Source of the DNA: Methylomicrobium sp. wino1 | GTDB lineage: Bacteria > Pseudomonadota > Gammaproteobacteria > Methylococcales > Methylomonadaceae | DNA length: 64,000 bases | Assembly: GCF_003932755.1 (NCBI RefSeq) | Contig: NZ_CP024202.1 | Coordinates: 4,278,001 to 4,342,000 of the forward strand | Direction: 5' to 3' | Part shown: in pieces, positions 36,785-45,996 of the stretch | Layout of the letters: every line of letters starts with the position of its first letter | How positions within the stretch are numbered: position 1 is the stretch's first letter | Notes under the pieces: model-generated | The model's database searches: none | What the model saw: only the letters and a program-made list of their open reading frames with translations | What the model was told of the DNA's origin: nothing | Made by a program: the position numbers and the translations under genes

Positions 36785-37678
36785 ATGAATTATAGATTAA
36801 ACCAATGCAACATCATCGTCCCCATCGATTTCTCAGACTATTGCCGTAGAGCATTCCCGGTCGCGCAGGAAATCGCACGGCTGTTCGACGGCAAAATTTC
36901 ACCTTTCCATGCTTATGATTTGTATTCGGATCTAGATGGTTTTCATTATTTGAATGGAGAGATGAGTCTGCATGGCGAGCCATTAACCATCAAAAAGGTA
37001 TTGAAAGCCGCACTGACAGACTTTACCGGGGACAGCGTCGACCAAGCTTATTTGGCGGATTGCCTTGTCGAAGAGGATAATGATGCCCCTGACGCCATCG
37101 TCAAGACATCGGGCCAATTCGACCTAGTGGTCATGAGCAGTCATGGTAGAAAAGGATTCTCTCGCCTGCTTTTAGGATCGGTCGCCGAAAAAGTATTGCG
37201 CTTGACCCATCGCCCGGTAATTATCGTCGAGGACGACGCTGACTTATGTCCGATTCAAAAAATCCTAGTCACCACGGACTTTTCTCAAAGCTCATACGCC
37301 GCTCTGCCTTATGCTCAGGAAGTCGCACTCGCTACCGGAGCCGAAGTACATTTGTTTCACTCGATAGCGAACGAACATCTCGATGCAGAGCAAATCGAAA
37401 ACATCCGCTCCGAATGTCTGGAGAAATTACAAGATGCCGTCGAACGGTACATGCCGGCAATTGGCGAAAAAGTAAACTGTATCGCCATGCACGGCTCCGA
37501 CTCGGCGCATCATGCAATTCGCGAGCATCTTGCTAAGCAACATTATGACTTACTAATCATGGCGACAGTGGGAAAGACCGGCCTAAGTCACCTGTTAGGC
37601 ATGGGCAGCACGACTGCGACACTAGTCAGAGCGGTAAAAACCACCATCATGGCGGTTAAGCCCGATACCCAAGCTTGA
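36785..37678 (+). CDS. Tandem universal stress protein
   Basis: A 297-residue protein of two UspA domains (about 1-150 and 151-297). Each ends in an ATP-binding-type loop: MSSHGRKGFSRLLLGSVAEKVLR in the first and MATVGKTGLSHLLGMGSTTATLVR in the second. The first matches the G-2X-G-9X-G(S/T) pattern well, the second less exactly. Such tandem proteins act in stress survival, but the precise action is not known. The ATG at 36785 is preferred; a GTG at 36764 in frame would add seven residues. It lies between the carbonic anhydrase and SulP genes on the same strand. Confidence 0.85.
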   Translation: MNYRLNQCNIIVPIDFSDYCRRAFPVAQEIARLFDGKISPFHAYDLYSDLDGFHYLNGEMSLHGEPLTIKKVLKAALTDFTGDSVDQAYLADCLVEEDNDAPDAIVKTSGQFDLVVMSSHGRKGFSRLLLGSVAEKVLRLTHRPVIIVEDDADLCPIQKILVTTDFSQSSYAALPYAQEVALATGAEVHLFHSIANEHLDAEQIENIRSECLEKLQDAVERYMPAIGEKVNCIAMHGSDSAHHAIREHLAKQHYDLLIMATVGKTGLSHLLGMGSTTATLVRAVKTTIMAVKPDTQA

Positions 37679-37750
37679 CCGGACGCGATCAACCATTGTG
37701 ACCATTCGTCATAAGCGACTCAGCAATCCGACTTTAGGAATCCAGCCAAT

Positions 37751-39328
37751 ATGATTCATAAACATATCGATTATTACATCAAGCATTTACATCATGACAT
37801 TCCGTCCGGAATCGTCGTTTTTTTAGTGGCCTTGCCGCTCTGTTTAGGAGTCGCACTGGCTTCCGGCGCGCCGTTGTTTTCCGGCCTGATCGCCGGCATG
37901 GTCGGTGGTTTGGTGGTAGCCTGGCTAAGCGGCTCTCAGCTCGCCGTGTCCGGGCCCGCCGCCGGCCTGACGGTGATCGTCTTCAACGCCATCGAATCTC
38001 TCGGGAGTTTTTCAGGTTTTTTGACCGCAGTCGTACTAGCCGGCGTCATTCAATTGATTTTGGGATTCTTGAAAGCCGGCGTTATCGGCGCCTATTTTCC
38101 GTCATCGGTTATCAAAGGCATGCTTGCGGCGATCGGTTTGATTCTGATTATGAAACAGATTCCTCATGCCATCGGCTACGATGCCAGCTTCGAAGGCGAT
38201 GAAAGCTATATGCAGGAGACCGCGTTATCGACAGTCGAACAACTGGCCGAATCGGTGAGTTCGATTTCGCCGGGCGCAACCATCGTTAGTATCGTCGCCT
38301 TGTTGTTATTGGTCCTTTGGGAAAGCAATTTCATCAAGCGTATCGCCTTCCTGAGGTTGATTCCGGGCGCCTTGTTGGCCGTTATTTGGGGTGTCGCTTA
38401 TAACGCGGTCGCTATACGTGTGGCGCCGGAATGGGCCATCGGCAGCAAACATTTGGTTTCGCTGCCGGTCACGGAAAATCCAAAGGACTTTTTGCAATTG
38501 TTCAGCTTTCCCGATTTCAGCTTTCTAGCCAATCCACAAATTTATACAATCGCCTTCACACTGGCCGTCATCGCCAGTTTGGAAACGCTGTTGAGCCTCG
38601 AGGCAGCCGACAAGATGGACCCTTACAAACGCGTGGCACCGACCAACCGCGAATTAAAAGCGCAAGGGGTCGGCAATATGCTGAGCGGCTTGATCGGCGG
38701 CATTCCGATCACCGCGGTCATCGTACGCAGCGCGGCGAACATCAACGCCGGCGGCCAAACAAAAGTGTCCGCGTTCGTGCATGGTTTGGCATTGCTGGTC
38801 AGCGTAATGTTCTTCGCCAACTTTTTGAACGACATTCCGCTATCATGCCTGGCCGCGATATTGTTGCAGACCGGCTATAAACTCGCGAAACCGAAGCTGT
38901 TCATCGAGTTTTTCCACAAAGGCTGGAATCAATTGATACCGTTCGTGATCACGATCGTTGCGATTTTATTGACCGATCTGTTGAAAGGCATCATGATCGG
39001 CATCGTCATGGGCTTGTACTATGTAATACGTGCGAACTATCATGCCTCGATTTCGATGACTCGATCCGAAGACTGCTTTGTCTTGACGATGAACAAGGAT
39101 GTGAGTTTTTTGAACCGTGCCTTGCTCAGAAAATTTTTCAATCAAATCGAAGAAAATTGCACTATCGTGATCGATGGCTCTAAAGCCCAATTCATCGATT
39201 ACGATATTTTGGAAACGATTCACGACTTCATATTGAGCGCCCAAGACAACAATATCATTGTCGAAACGATCGATCTCGAAGGCAAAGAAAAAATCAAAAC
39301 TTTACCCGACTCTAGGGCAGCGACATAA
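37751..39328 (+). CDS. SulP-family anion transporter with STAS domain
   Basis: A 525-residue membrane transporter. Residues about 15-425 hold 12-14 helices with the SulP signature near the N-terminus (IPSGIVVFLVALPLCLGVALASGAPL... and SGPAAGL). Residues about 430-525 form a cytosolic STAS domain (VSFLNRALLRKFFNQI, then VIDGSKAQFIDYDILETI). SulP proteins carry sulfate, bicarbonate or other anions. Next to a carbonic anhydrase, bicarbonate (BicA-like, Na+-coupled) is a reasonable guess and not proven. A strong terminator follows at 39340. Confidence 0.88.
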   Translation: MIHKHIDYYIKHLHHDIPSGIVVFLVALPLCLGVALASGAPLFSGLIAGMVGGLVVAWLSGSQLAVSGPAAGLTVIVFNAIESLGSFSGFLTAVVLAGVIQLILGFLKAGVIGAYFPSSVIKGMLAAIGLILIMKQIPHAIGYDASFEGDESYMQETALSTVEQLAESVSSISPGATIVSIVALLLLVLWESNFIKRIAFLRLIPGALLAVIWGVAYNAVAIRVAPEWAIGSKHLVSLPVTENPKDFLQLFSFPDFSFLANPQIYTIAFTLAVIASLETLLSLEAADKMDPYKRVAPTNRELKAQGVGNMLSGLIGGIPITAVIVRSAANINAGGQTKVSAFVHGLALLVSVMFFANFLNDIPLSCLAAILLQTGYKLAKPKLFIEFFHKGWNQLIPFVITIVAILLTDLLKGIMIGIVMGLYYVIRANYHASISMTRSEDCFVLTMNKDVSFLNRALLRKFFNQIEENCTIVIDGSKAQFIDYDILETIHDFILSAQDNNIIVETIDLEGKEKIKTLPDSRAAT

Positions 39329-39339
39329 TCCTAGCCGTC

Positions 39340-39369
39340 GAGAAGCACCTCTTCGAGGTGCTTCTCTTT
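39340..39369 (+). terminator. Rho-independent terminator after the SulP gene
   Basis: A perfect 12-base stem (GAGAAGCACCTC / GAGGTGCTTCTC) with a 3-base loop, followed by TTTC. It lies 12 bases after the SulP stop. The rest of the gap to 39658 includes a TATAAT at 39547-39552 that may be the -10 box for the P-type ATPase gene, but its -35 match is poor. Confidence 0.85.
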
Positions 39370-39658
39370 CGCATTCCTACCTAGCCAACAATCTCGATAC
39401 CCTCACCGTCCGTTCAAGCATTCGCCATTCATTCCCCGTAAGACCCCCCTTATCGTACTCATAAATAGGCCATATACTCTTCGAAGATCGAAGTTCGGCC
39501 TAACCCCCTGCACCTTCTCAAGCTGAGCCGAAAGGTGAAGTATAGATATAATGCAACTTCTTCTTGTCAGTTAGGAGTAAGTTTCCTTTGCTATTGTCAT
39601 AAGGTTTCGCTAGAAAATCATTTTAGTCATTTTCCATTTCAATTACTTAGGAAAAGAT

Positions 39659-42400
39659 ATGCGCAAAAAAGCCGAACCGAGAAAACGAGATCACTGGCAT
39701 TCCATGCCCGCCGATCGAGCCTTCGAAAAACTGCAAACCGATAGTAACGGTTTATCCGGCCGGCAGGCACAAAAGCGCATTGAGGAATATGGCGCAAATC
39801 GTTTGCCGCCGCCCAAGTCCCGTGGTCCGCTGCTGCGCTTTTTTTCACAATTTCACAACTTATTAATCTACGTCTTGATCGGTGCCGCATTCGTCACGGC
39901 ACTGCTCGATCATTGGATCGACACTTACGTAATTATGGCCGTCGTGTTTGTCAATTCGATTATCGGTTTCGTTCAAGAAGGCAAGGCTGAAAAATCGCTA
40001 GAAGCCATTCGACATATGTTGGCACCGCGCGCAACGGCATTGCGCGGCGGTCATCGAATAGGGATTCCCGCCGAAGAATTGGTTCCCGGCGATATCGTGA
40101 TTCTCGAACCGGGCGAAAAAGTTCCCGCCGACCTGCGCTTGATTTCGGCGAAAGGCCTGCAAATTCAAGAAGCGGTACTGACCGGCGAATCGGTCGCGGT
40201 CGAAAAAACGATCGGACCCGTTGAAGAAACCGCCGACTTGGGCGACCGCTTTTCAATGGCTTACTCGGGAACCATGGTTGCGGCCGGACACGGCAAGGCG
40301 ATTGTCGTAGAGACGGGCGCCGATACCGAAATCGGCCGCATCAGCGGCATGATTTCTGGCATCGAGGAACTGACTACTCCGCTGATTAAACAAATCGCGA
40401 TTTTTTCCCGCTGGCTGACTTTGGCGATCATCCTAATCGCCGCGAGCGTCTTTGCTTTCGGTTTTTACATACAGGAAACCGATCCCTCGGAAATGTTCAT
40501 GACCGTGGTCGGCCTCGCGGTAGCGGCCATTCCTGAGGGTTTACCGGCGATCCTGACAGTAACATTGGCCATCGGCGTCCAGCGCATGGCTTCCCGCAAT
40601 GCCATTATCCGCCGACTGCCGGCAGTCGAAACGCTCGGCGCCGTATCGATCATTTGTTCGGACAAGACCGGTACGCTGACCCGTAACGAAATGACCGTCA
40701 GATCGATCGTGACATCTTCCAAACTCTATGAAATCAGCGGCGTCGGCTATGAGCCTTCCGGCGATTTTTTCTCGGGCGGCGAACATGCCGCGATAAACAA
40801 GCGCCCTATTCTGCAGCAAATCGTTAAATTCGGCGCCTTGTGCAACGACTCTTCCTTGCGCCAAAAAGACGATCAATGGATCGTCGACGGCGACCCGATG
40901 GAAGGCGCCTTATTGACCATTGCGATAAAAGGCGGTTTCGACCCTGCCGACCTGCACCGCAACAATGCTCGTGGCGATGTAATTCCATTCGATGCCCAAC
41001 ACCGCTTCATGGCCACTTTGAATCACGACCACGAAAACCATCAGTATATTATCGTCAAGGGTGCGCCGGAACGCCTGATCGAGCTATGCACCTTACAGAG
41101 ACAACAAGACGGCGATACAGTAATCAATCCTGCCTATTGGAGCGACTGGGTCGATGAGGTCGCCTCACTCGGACAACGCGTTTTAGCCATCGCGTTTAAA
41201 CCGGTCGAAGAAGGTAAAACCGAGCTTAATTTTTCGGACCTGGATGACGGATTGATACTGTTGGGGCTTATCGGCTTAATCGACCCGCCGCGCGAGGAAG
41301 CGATACAAGCCGTCAAGGAATGCCGCGCGGCCGGTATCCGTGTCAAAATGATCACTGGCGATCACGCCGCGACTGCCCGCGCGATTGCCGCGCAATTACA
41401 TCTTGAAAATCACGATGAAGTCATGACCGGCCAAGACCTGTCTTCGATCGACGACGATGAATTGATCGAAGTCGCCGCACGCGTCGACATCTTTGCCCGA
41501 ACTTCGCCGGAACACAAATTGCGCCTAGTTACCGCAATGCAGGCCGGCGGCAATGTCGTTGCCATGACCGGAGACGGGGTTAACGACGCGCCCGCCTTAA
41601 AGCGAGCCGATGTAGGAATAGCGATAGGCAGAACCGGAACTGAAGCCGCCAAGGAAGCCTCGGAAATGGTACTGGCGGACGACAATTTCGCATCGATCGC
41701 ACGCGCAGTCCGCGAAGGCCGTACCGTCTACGATAATTTAAAGAAAGCCATCATTTTTTTATTGCCGGTCAACGGCGGCGAATCAATGAGCATCATCGCC
41801 GCGGTATTGACCGGCCTGACTTTGCCGATTACACCGCTACAAGTCCTTTGGGTCAATATGGTCAGCTCTGTCGCCTTGGCAATGGCGCTTGCCTTCGAGC
41901 CGTCCGAGCCTAGCGTCATGCAACGTCCGCCGAGACCTAAGGACGAAGCGATGTTGTCCGGCTTTTTATTGTGGCGCATCACCTTCGTTTCGCTGCTGTT
42001 TTTCTCTGGCATATACGGCATTTTCCTTTGGAGCCAACTGCACGGCTCGACGCTCGAAGAAGCACGAACTTATGCGGTCAATACACTGGTTATGCTGGAA
42101 GTTTTTTATTTATTGAATGTACGTTACTTAAGCGGTTCTTCGCTATCATTCAAACAATTATTCGGATCTAAGGCTATTTTGATCGCGATTACAGTCGTCA
42201 TTTCATTACAAGCCATTTTTACATACGCGCCGTTCATGGAAGTCTTTTTCGACACGCGTCCGGTCGACTTCATACATGGCATGGAAATCGTCGGAATAGG
42301 CCTGGCCTTATTTATGATCCTGGAATTGGAAAAAATGATAAGACGCTTGTTTTCCGCTTCTCGAAATAAAGACAAAGCCCAACCGAAATCCATGCGCTAA
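39659..42400 (+). CDS. P-type (P2-like) cation-transporting ATPase
   Basis: A 913-residue P-type ATPase with an N-terminal cation-ATPase domain, the actuator TGES motif (LTGESVAVEK), PEGLPA in helix 4, the phosphorylated Asp335 in DKTGTLT, the KGAPERL nucleotide-binding region, and the hinge TGDGVNDAPALK. The overall type is P2 (PacL/PMR-like). In helix 6, however, the usual Ca2+-pump motif NLVTDG is NMVSSVA, so a Ca2+ specificity should not be assumed. Transported ion unknown; Na+ or another cation would fit the salt-related setting. It follows the SulP terminator, so it probably has its own promoter. Confidence 0.9.
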   Translation: MRKKAEPRKRDHWHSMPADRAFEKLQTDSNGLSGRQAQKRIEEYGANRLPPPKSRGPLLRFFSQFHNLLIYVLIGAAFVTALLDHWIDTYVIMAVVFVNSIIGFVQEGKAEKSLEAIRHMLAPRATALRGGHRIGIPAEELVPGDIVILEPGEKVPADLRLISAKGLQIQEAVLTGESVAVEKTIGPVEETADLGDRFSMAYSGTMVAAGHGKAIVVETGADTEIGRISGMISGIEELTTPLIKQIAIFSRWLTLAIILIAASVFAFGFYIQETDPSEMFMTVVGLAVAAIPEGLPAILTVTLAIGVQRMASRNAIIRRLPAVETLGAVSIICSDKTGTLTRNEMTVRSIVTSSKLYEISGVGYEPSGDFFSGGEHAAINKRPILQQIVKFGALCNDSSLRQKDDQWIVDGDPMEGALLTIAIKGGFDPADLHRNNARGDVIPFDAQHRFMATLNHDHENHQYIIVKGAPERLIELCTLQRQQDGDTVINPAYWSDWVDEVASLGQRVLAIAFKPVEEGKTELNFSDLDDGLILLGLIGLIDPPREEAIQAVKECRAAGIRVKMITGDHAATARAIAAQLHLENHDEVMTGQDLSSIDDDELIEVAARVDIFARTSPEHKLRLVTAMQAGGNVVAMTGDGVNDAPALKRADVGIAIGRTGTEAAKEASEMVLADDNFASIARAVREGRTVYDNLKKAIIFLLPVNGGESMSIIAAVLTGLTLPITPLQVLWVNMVSSVALAMALAFEPSEPSVMQRPPRPKDEAMLSGFLLWRITFVSLLFFSGIYGIFLWSQLHGSTLEEARTYAVNTLVMLEVFYLLNVRYLSGSSLSFKQLFGSKAILIAITVVISLQAIFTYAPFMEVFFDTRPVDFIHGMEIVGIGLALFMILELEKMIRRLFSASRNKDKAQPKSMR

Positions 42401-42444
42401 ACCCCATCAGACAGGCTGATCGAAAGAGCATCTAATAATTCGAA

Positions 42445-42572
42445 GGTGTGAGGGATGGAGAGTGTTTGTCGAGGGTTCCGGCAGGGTAACGAATTTTTGC
42501 TCTTGCAAAACCTGCCCTGCCGCCGCATCTGTCAGTCGAGCCCCTCTTCTGACTGTGTACTTTCATAGTAAC
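42445..42572 (+). repeat. Repeat family A element (copy A6, divergent)
   Basis: It has the arms GTTTGTCGAGGGTTCCGGCA and CTGTCAGTCGAGCCCCTC and the CTGCCCTGCCGCCG block, but the central hairpin is replaced by an ATTTTTGCTCTTGCAAAA segment, as in A2 and A5. It ends in TACTTTCATAGTAA like A4 and A7. With A7 it fills the 455-base gap 42401-42855. Confidence 0.7.
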
Positions 42573-42586
42573 ATTCATGAAGGCCT

Positions 42587-42749
42587 GGCAAATGAAAGTG
42601 CGGGCGCGTGGTGAAGGGTGCGGTCACTCGCCCGACAGGACGCCGTGAATACGTCCTTGTAGGCTCGACGGCGGCTATCCCTGCCGCCGACGCCTGTCTG
42701 TCGAGCAACCGCACCCTTTTCGGAGCCGGCATCGTACTTTCACAGTAAA
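42587..42749 (+). repeat. Repeat family A element (copy A7)
   Basis: The most complete copy. It runs from GGCAAATGAAAGTGCG to TACTTTCACAGTAAA; inner arms AAGGGTGCGGTCACTCG / CGAGCAACCGCACCCTT pair almost fully. The core GACGCCGTGAATACGTCC to GTAGGCTCGACGGCGGC is followed by CCCTGCCGCCGACGCCTG. It lies about 100 bases upstream of the beta-RFAP synthase gene. Confidence 0.85.
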
Positions 42750-42855
42750 CTTGATGAATATATTCAAACGGGGAATTGCTAAGATATCAGTTTCAACCCT
42801 CATTCTCTGCTGCGTTTGGGTATAATGACCTTTTGTTTGCCATTAAATCAGATCA

Positions 42856-43818
42856 TTGAAAGTGCAATACTCTAAAGTCAGCGTGATAGCCCCTGCCCGT
42901 CTGCATATGGGCTTTATCGATTTGAGCGGCGCGCTAGGCCGTCACTTCGGCAGCATCGGCGTCGCGTTGAATGAAATCAACACCCGTCTAAGTATTAGAC
43001 CGGCCGTTCATTTGACCGTAACCGGGAAGTCCGCTTCTCGAGCTGAAAAATGCGCGCGCAAGCTCTGTGCGGCACTCAATCTTCCCGATTCATTCAGCAT
43101 CGAGGTCGAAGCATCGATCCCGGAACATGTCGGATTAGGCTCCGGAACGCAAATGTCGCTGGCGGTAGGCATGGGCTTGAACCATTATTTCGGATTAAAT
43201 CTGACAGTTCGCGATATCGCACGATTAACCGATAGAGGCATGCGCTCGGGTATCGGCATCGGTGTTTTTGAACGCGGAGGACTGGTTGTCGATGGCGGAC
43301 GAGGCGAGCGAACGGTAACGCCGCCGGTATTAGCAAACATGCAAATCCCCGACGATTGGCGTTTTATTTTAGCGTTCGACAAGCGCGGACAAGGCTTGCA
43401 TGGTAAGCAAGAAGTTCAGGCTTTCGAAGCGCTGCCCCCATTTCCGCAACATGAAGCAGCCCGGCTTTGTTATTTATTGATGATGCAAGGATTACCCGCC
43501 GTTGCTGAACACGATATTGTCAAATTCGGCGAAGTCATCACCCAATTGCAACGGTCGGTCGGTGAACATTTCGCCCCGGCACAGGGCGGCATTTTCACCA
43601 GTTCGGAGGTCGCCGAAGCCATGACATGGCTGAAAGCGCAAGGTTGCGTCGCGATCGGCCAGACCTCATGGGGACCGACCGGCTTTTGCGCTTTGCATGG
43701 AGCCGAACAAGCCGAAACACTGACCGAACAGACGCGCCGGCAATTTTCGCATCACCCGCATTTGAGTTTTATCACAGTCAGCGTCAGCAACGGCGGCGGC
43801 CAAGTATCGGCCGTCTAA
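42856..43818 (+). CDS. mptG: Beta-ribofuranosylaminobenzene 5'-phosphate synthase
   Basis: A 320-residue GHMP-kinase-fold enzyme for the first committed step of methanopterin synthesis: PRPP plus 4-hydroxybenzoate or 4-aminobenzoate gives the beta-ribofuranosyl phosphate with loss of CO2 and PPi. It shows the family N-terminus (VIAPARLHMGFIDLSGALGRHFGSIGVAL), the glycine-rich loop EHVGLGSGTQMSLAVG, RSGIGIGVFERGGLVVDGG, and QTSWGPTGFCA near the C-terminus. The start is TTG at 42856, with an in-frame GTG two codons on. It heads the forward H4MPT cluster; the next gene is 73 bases on. Confidence 0.9.
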   Translation: MKVQYSKVSVIAPARLHMGFIDLSGALGRHFGSIGVALNEINTRLSIRPAVHLTVTGKSASRAEKCARKLCAALNLPDSFSIEVEASIPEHVGLGSGTQMSLAVGMGLNHYFGLNLTVRDIARLTDRGMRSGIGIGVFERGGLVVDGGRGERTVTPPVLANMQIPDDWRFILAFDKRGQGLHGKQEVQAFEALPPFPQHEAARLCYLLMMQGLPAVAEHDIVKFGEVITQLQRSVGEHFAPAQGGIFTSSEVAEAMTWLKAQGCVAIGQTSWGPTGFCALHGAEQAETLTEQTRRQFSHHPHLSFITVSVSNGGGQVSAV

Positions 43819-43891
43819 TTCGCTTATTGACGCCTAAAGCCGGCACATACTCGCTTAAGCGATAGACTTTTAACATGATAAACTGCCATTT

Positions 43892-44986
43892 TTGAACCCC
43901 AGCATTAACAAACCTATTTTGATTATTGCGAACTCCGGCCGCATGCTGGCCGAGGCCGCCAGCCGGTCGGGGTTCAGACCTTGGGTAATCGATTTGTTTG
44001 CCGACCAAGATACCCTGAGATTGTCCGAACGGGTCTTTCGCGTCGACACATTGGACGCGCCATTTCTAACAAAAATCATTGCCGACTTCCGCTCCCTGCA
44101 CCCGATGTCTCCAGTAGCATATGGCAGTGGCCTCGAGCATTATCCCAAGGCGCTCGAGCTCATTACTCGTGAATGCGAATTAGTCGGCAACGATATAAAA
44201 TCCGTTCGACAGCTTCAGCAAAAAAAACGCTTTTTCGAGTTGCTCGATCATTTGGAGATAGACTATCCGCGCGTCGCCTTCACCAAACCTATGGAGGCAG
44301 AACAATGGTTGATCAAACCCGAAACCGGTGAAGGCGGTCTCGGTATTCGCCTGTTTCGAAACGGCATGCCAACCCAAGGAAACATATACTGGCAAAAATA
44401 TATCGAAGGGACGGCCGGCTCCGCTTTATTTCTTGCAGACGGAAAAAATATTCGAATTATCGGTTTCCATACGCAATGGTGCGAAAACCAAAACGCCGAC
44501 CAACCCTTCTTATTTTCCGGCGTGATCAATCGCTGCCCCCTGTCCGCCGAGCAAGCCGATATCATTCATTCGTGGATCACCGCCATTGTGCGGGCAATCC
44601 CGCTCAAAGGCCTCAATACCCTCGATTTCATTATCCAAGGCGAACGGATTTATGTATTGGAGATCAATCCCCGCCCATCGGCCAGCATGCAATTATATGA
44701 TGCCGATTTATTCGGGGCGCATATCAATGCCTGTCGGGGCCTCTTAGACAATACGAAATTTACGAGTCATACGGTTTGCGCTTATCGAATCATTTACGCC
44801 GACCGAAGCATCACTATTCCCGATGGCTTTTGCTGGCCGAAAGGCTGCCGGGATTTACCGATTGCCGGCTCGATAATTCGCAAAGGACAGCCTATATGCA
44901 GTATCATTGCCCGCGATATAAACGTTCGGAACGTTCATCGACAATTGAACAAAATCCGGCAAATCATTATTCAATCATTCAATTAA
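43892..44986 (+). CDS. ATP-grasp ligase of the H4MPT cluster (COG2232-like)
   Basis: A 364-residue ATP-grasp enzyme. It has an N-terminal Rossmann-like part (PILIIANSGRMLAEAASRSG), a central ATP-grasp lobe (WLIKPETGEGGLGIRLF, near 125-140) and the Mg-binding segment LEINPRPSASMQLYD. It belongs by pattern to the carboligase-like group (COG2232) found with bacterial H4MPT genes and named Orf17 in Methylobacterium, as I recall. The reaction is unknown; an ATP-dependent amide or C-N bond in cofactor assembly is inferred. The start is TTG at 43892, as no ATG or GTG fits the fold start. It lies 14 bases before mch. Confidence 0.8.
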   Translation: MNPSINKPILIIANSGRMLAEAASRSGFRPWVIDLFADQDTLRLSERVFRVDTLDAPFLTKIIADFRSLHPMSPVAYGSGLEHYPKALELITRECELVGNDIKSVRQLQQKKRFFELLDHLEIDYPRVAFTKPMEAEQWLIKPETGEGGLGIRLFRNGMPTQGNIYWQKYIEGTAGSALFLADGKNIRIIGFHTQWCENQNADQPFLFSGVINRCPLSAEQADIIHSWITAIVRAIPLKGLNTLDFIIQGERIYVLEINPRPSASMQLYDADLFGAHINACRGLLDNTKFTSHTVCAYRIIYADRSITIPDGFCWPKGCRDLPIAGSIIRKGQPICSIIARDINVRNVHRQLNKIRQIIIQSFN

Positions 44987-45000
44987 AGGTGTTTTAGATC

Positions 45001-45984
45001 ATGGAATCAAAAGCGAGCGTTAATAAACTGGCGCAGCCTCTGGTTAGAGAACTCATCGAAAATGCGGCTAAATTACGAGTCGGCGTAGAAAAATTGGCGA
45101 ACGGTTGTACCATCATCGACGCCGGCATCGACATGCCGGGCGGCTTGGAAGCGGGCCGAATCATCGCCGAAATTTGTTTGGGTGGCATGGGCTCGGTCTC
45201 TATCTCGCACAGTTGTTATACCGCGAATTGGCCGTTGACGGTCAATGTGCATACCGGCAATCCGGTCTTGGCCTGCCTTGGCAGCCAATACGCCGGTTGG
45301 AGTTTGTCGCATGAAAAATATTACGCGCTCGGTTCCGGTCCCGCTCGGGCAATGGCGGTTAAGATCAAGGATAGTCAACAAGAGCCCGTCGAAGAATTGT
45401 ATAAAGAACTGGCTTATCGCGACAACGCAGAAAACACCGTTTTGGTGATCGAAAACGATGCGATCCCGCCGGTCGAAATCGTCGAAAAAGTCGCGAACGC
45501 GTGTCAGGTCGACCCTAGCAATTTGACTATCATCGTGACGCCCACCAGCAGCCTGGCCGGCGGCGTTCAAGTCGTCGCCAGGGTTTTGGAAGTTGCGATG
45601 CACAAGGCACATGCCTTGCATTTTCCGCTGGAAAATATCGTCGACGGCAGCGGCAGCGCGCCGATCTGCCCGCCGCACCCGGATTTCATCAAGGCGATGG
45701 GACGGACCAACGATGCGATTTTATTCGCAGGACAAGTTCATATTTTCGTAAAAGGCAGCGACGAAGCGGCCGAGAAGCTCGCAAAAGAATTGCCGAGTTC
45801 GACATCTAAGGATTACGGCAAACCGTTCGCGCAAGTCTTTAAAGAATACGATTACGATTTTTTCAAAGTCGATGCAATGCTGTTCAGCCCGGCAAGTGTA
45901 ATCGTGACCGCAGTCGAATCCGGTAAGAGTTTCCGCGCCGGCAAACTCGACAATGCGTTGCTCGATCAATCGTTCGGCGCCTAA
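45001..45984 (+). CDS. mch: Methenyl-tetrahydromethanopterin cyclohydrolase
   Basis: A 327-residue cytosolic enzyme that hydrolyses methenyl-H4MPT to 5-formyl-H4MPT in the formaldehyde oxidation pathway. It has the Mch family pattern ([58 protein letters not shown]) and C-terminal [13 protein letters not shown]. The length is standard. It is followed after 12 bases by the RimK-like ligase gene. This gene is a firm marker of H4MPT-linked methylotrophy. Confidence 0.95.
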   Translation: MESKASVNKLAQPLVRELIENAAKLRVGVEKLANGCTIIDAGIDMPGGLEAGRIIAEICLGGMGSVSISHSCYTANWPLTVNVHTGNPVLACLGSQYAGWSLSHEKYYALGSGPARAMAVKIKDSQQEPVEELYKELAYRDNAENTVLVIENDAIPPVEIVEKVANACQVDPSNLTIIVTPTSSLAGGVQVVARVLEVAMHKAHALHFPLENIVDGSGSAPICPPHPDFIKAMGRTNDAILFAGQVHIFVKGSDEAAEKLAKELPSSTSKDYGKPFAQVFKEYDYDFFKVDAMLFSPASVIVTAVESGKSFRAGKLDNALLDQSFGA

Positions 45985-45996
45985 GGGTTTCGACGC

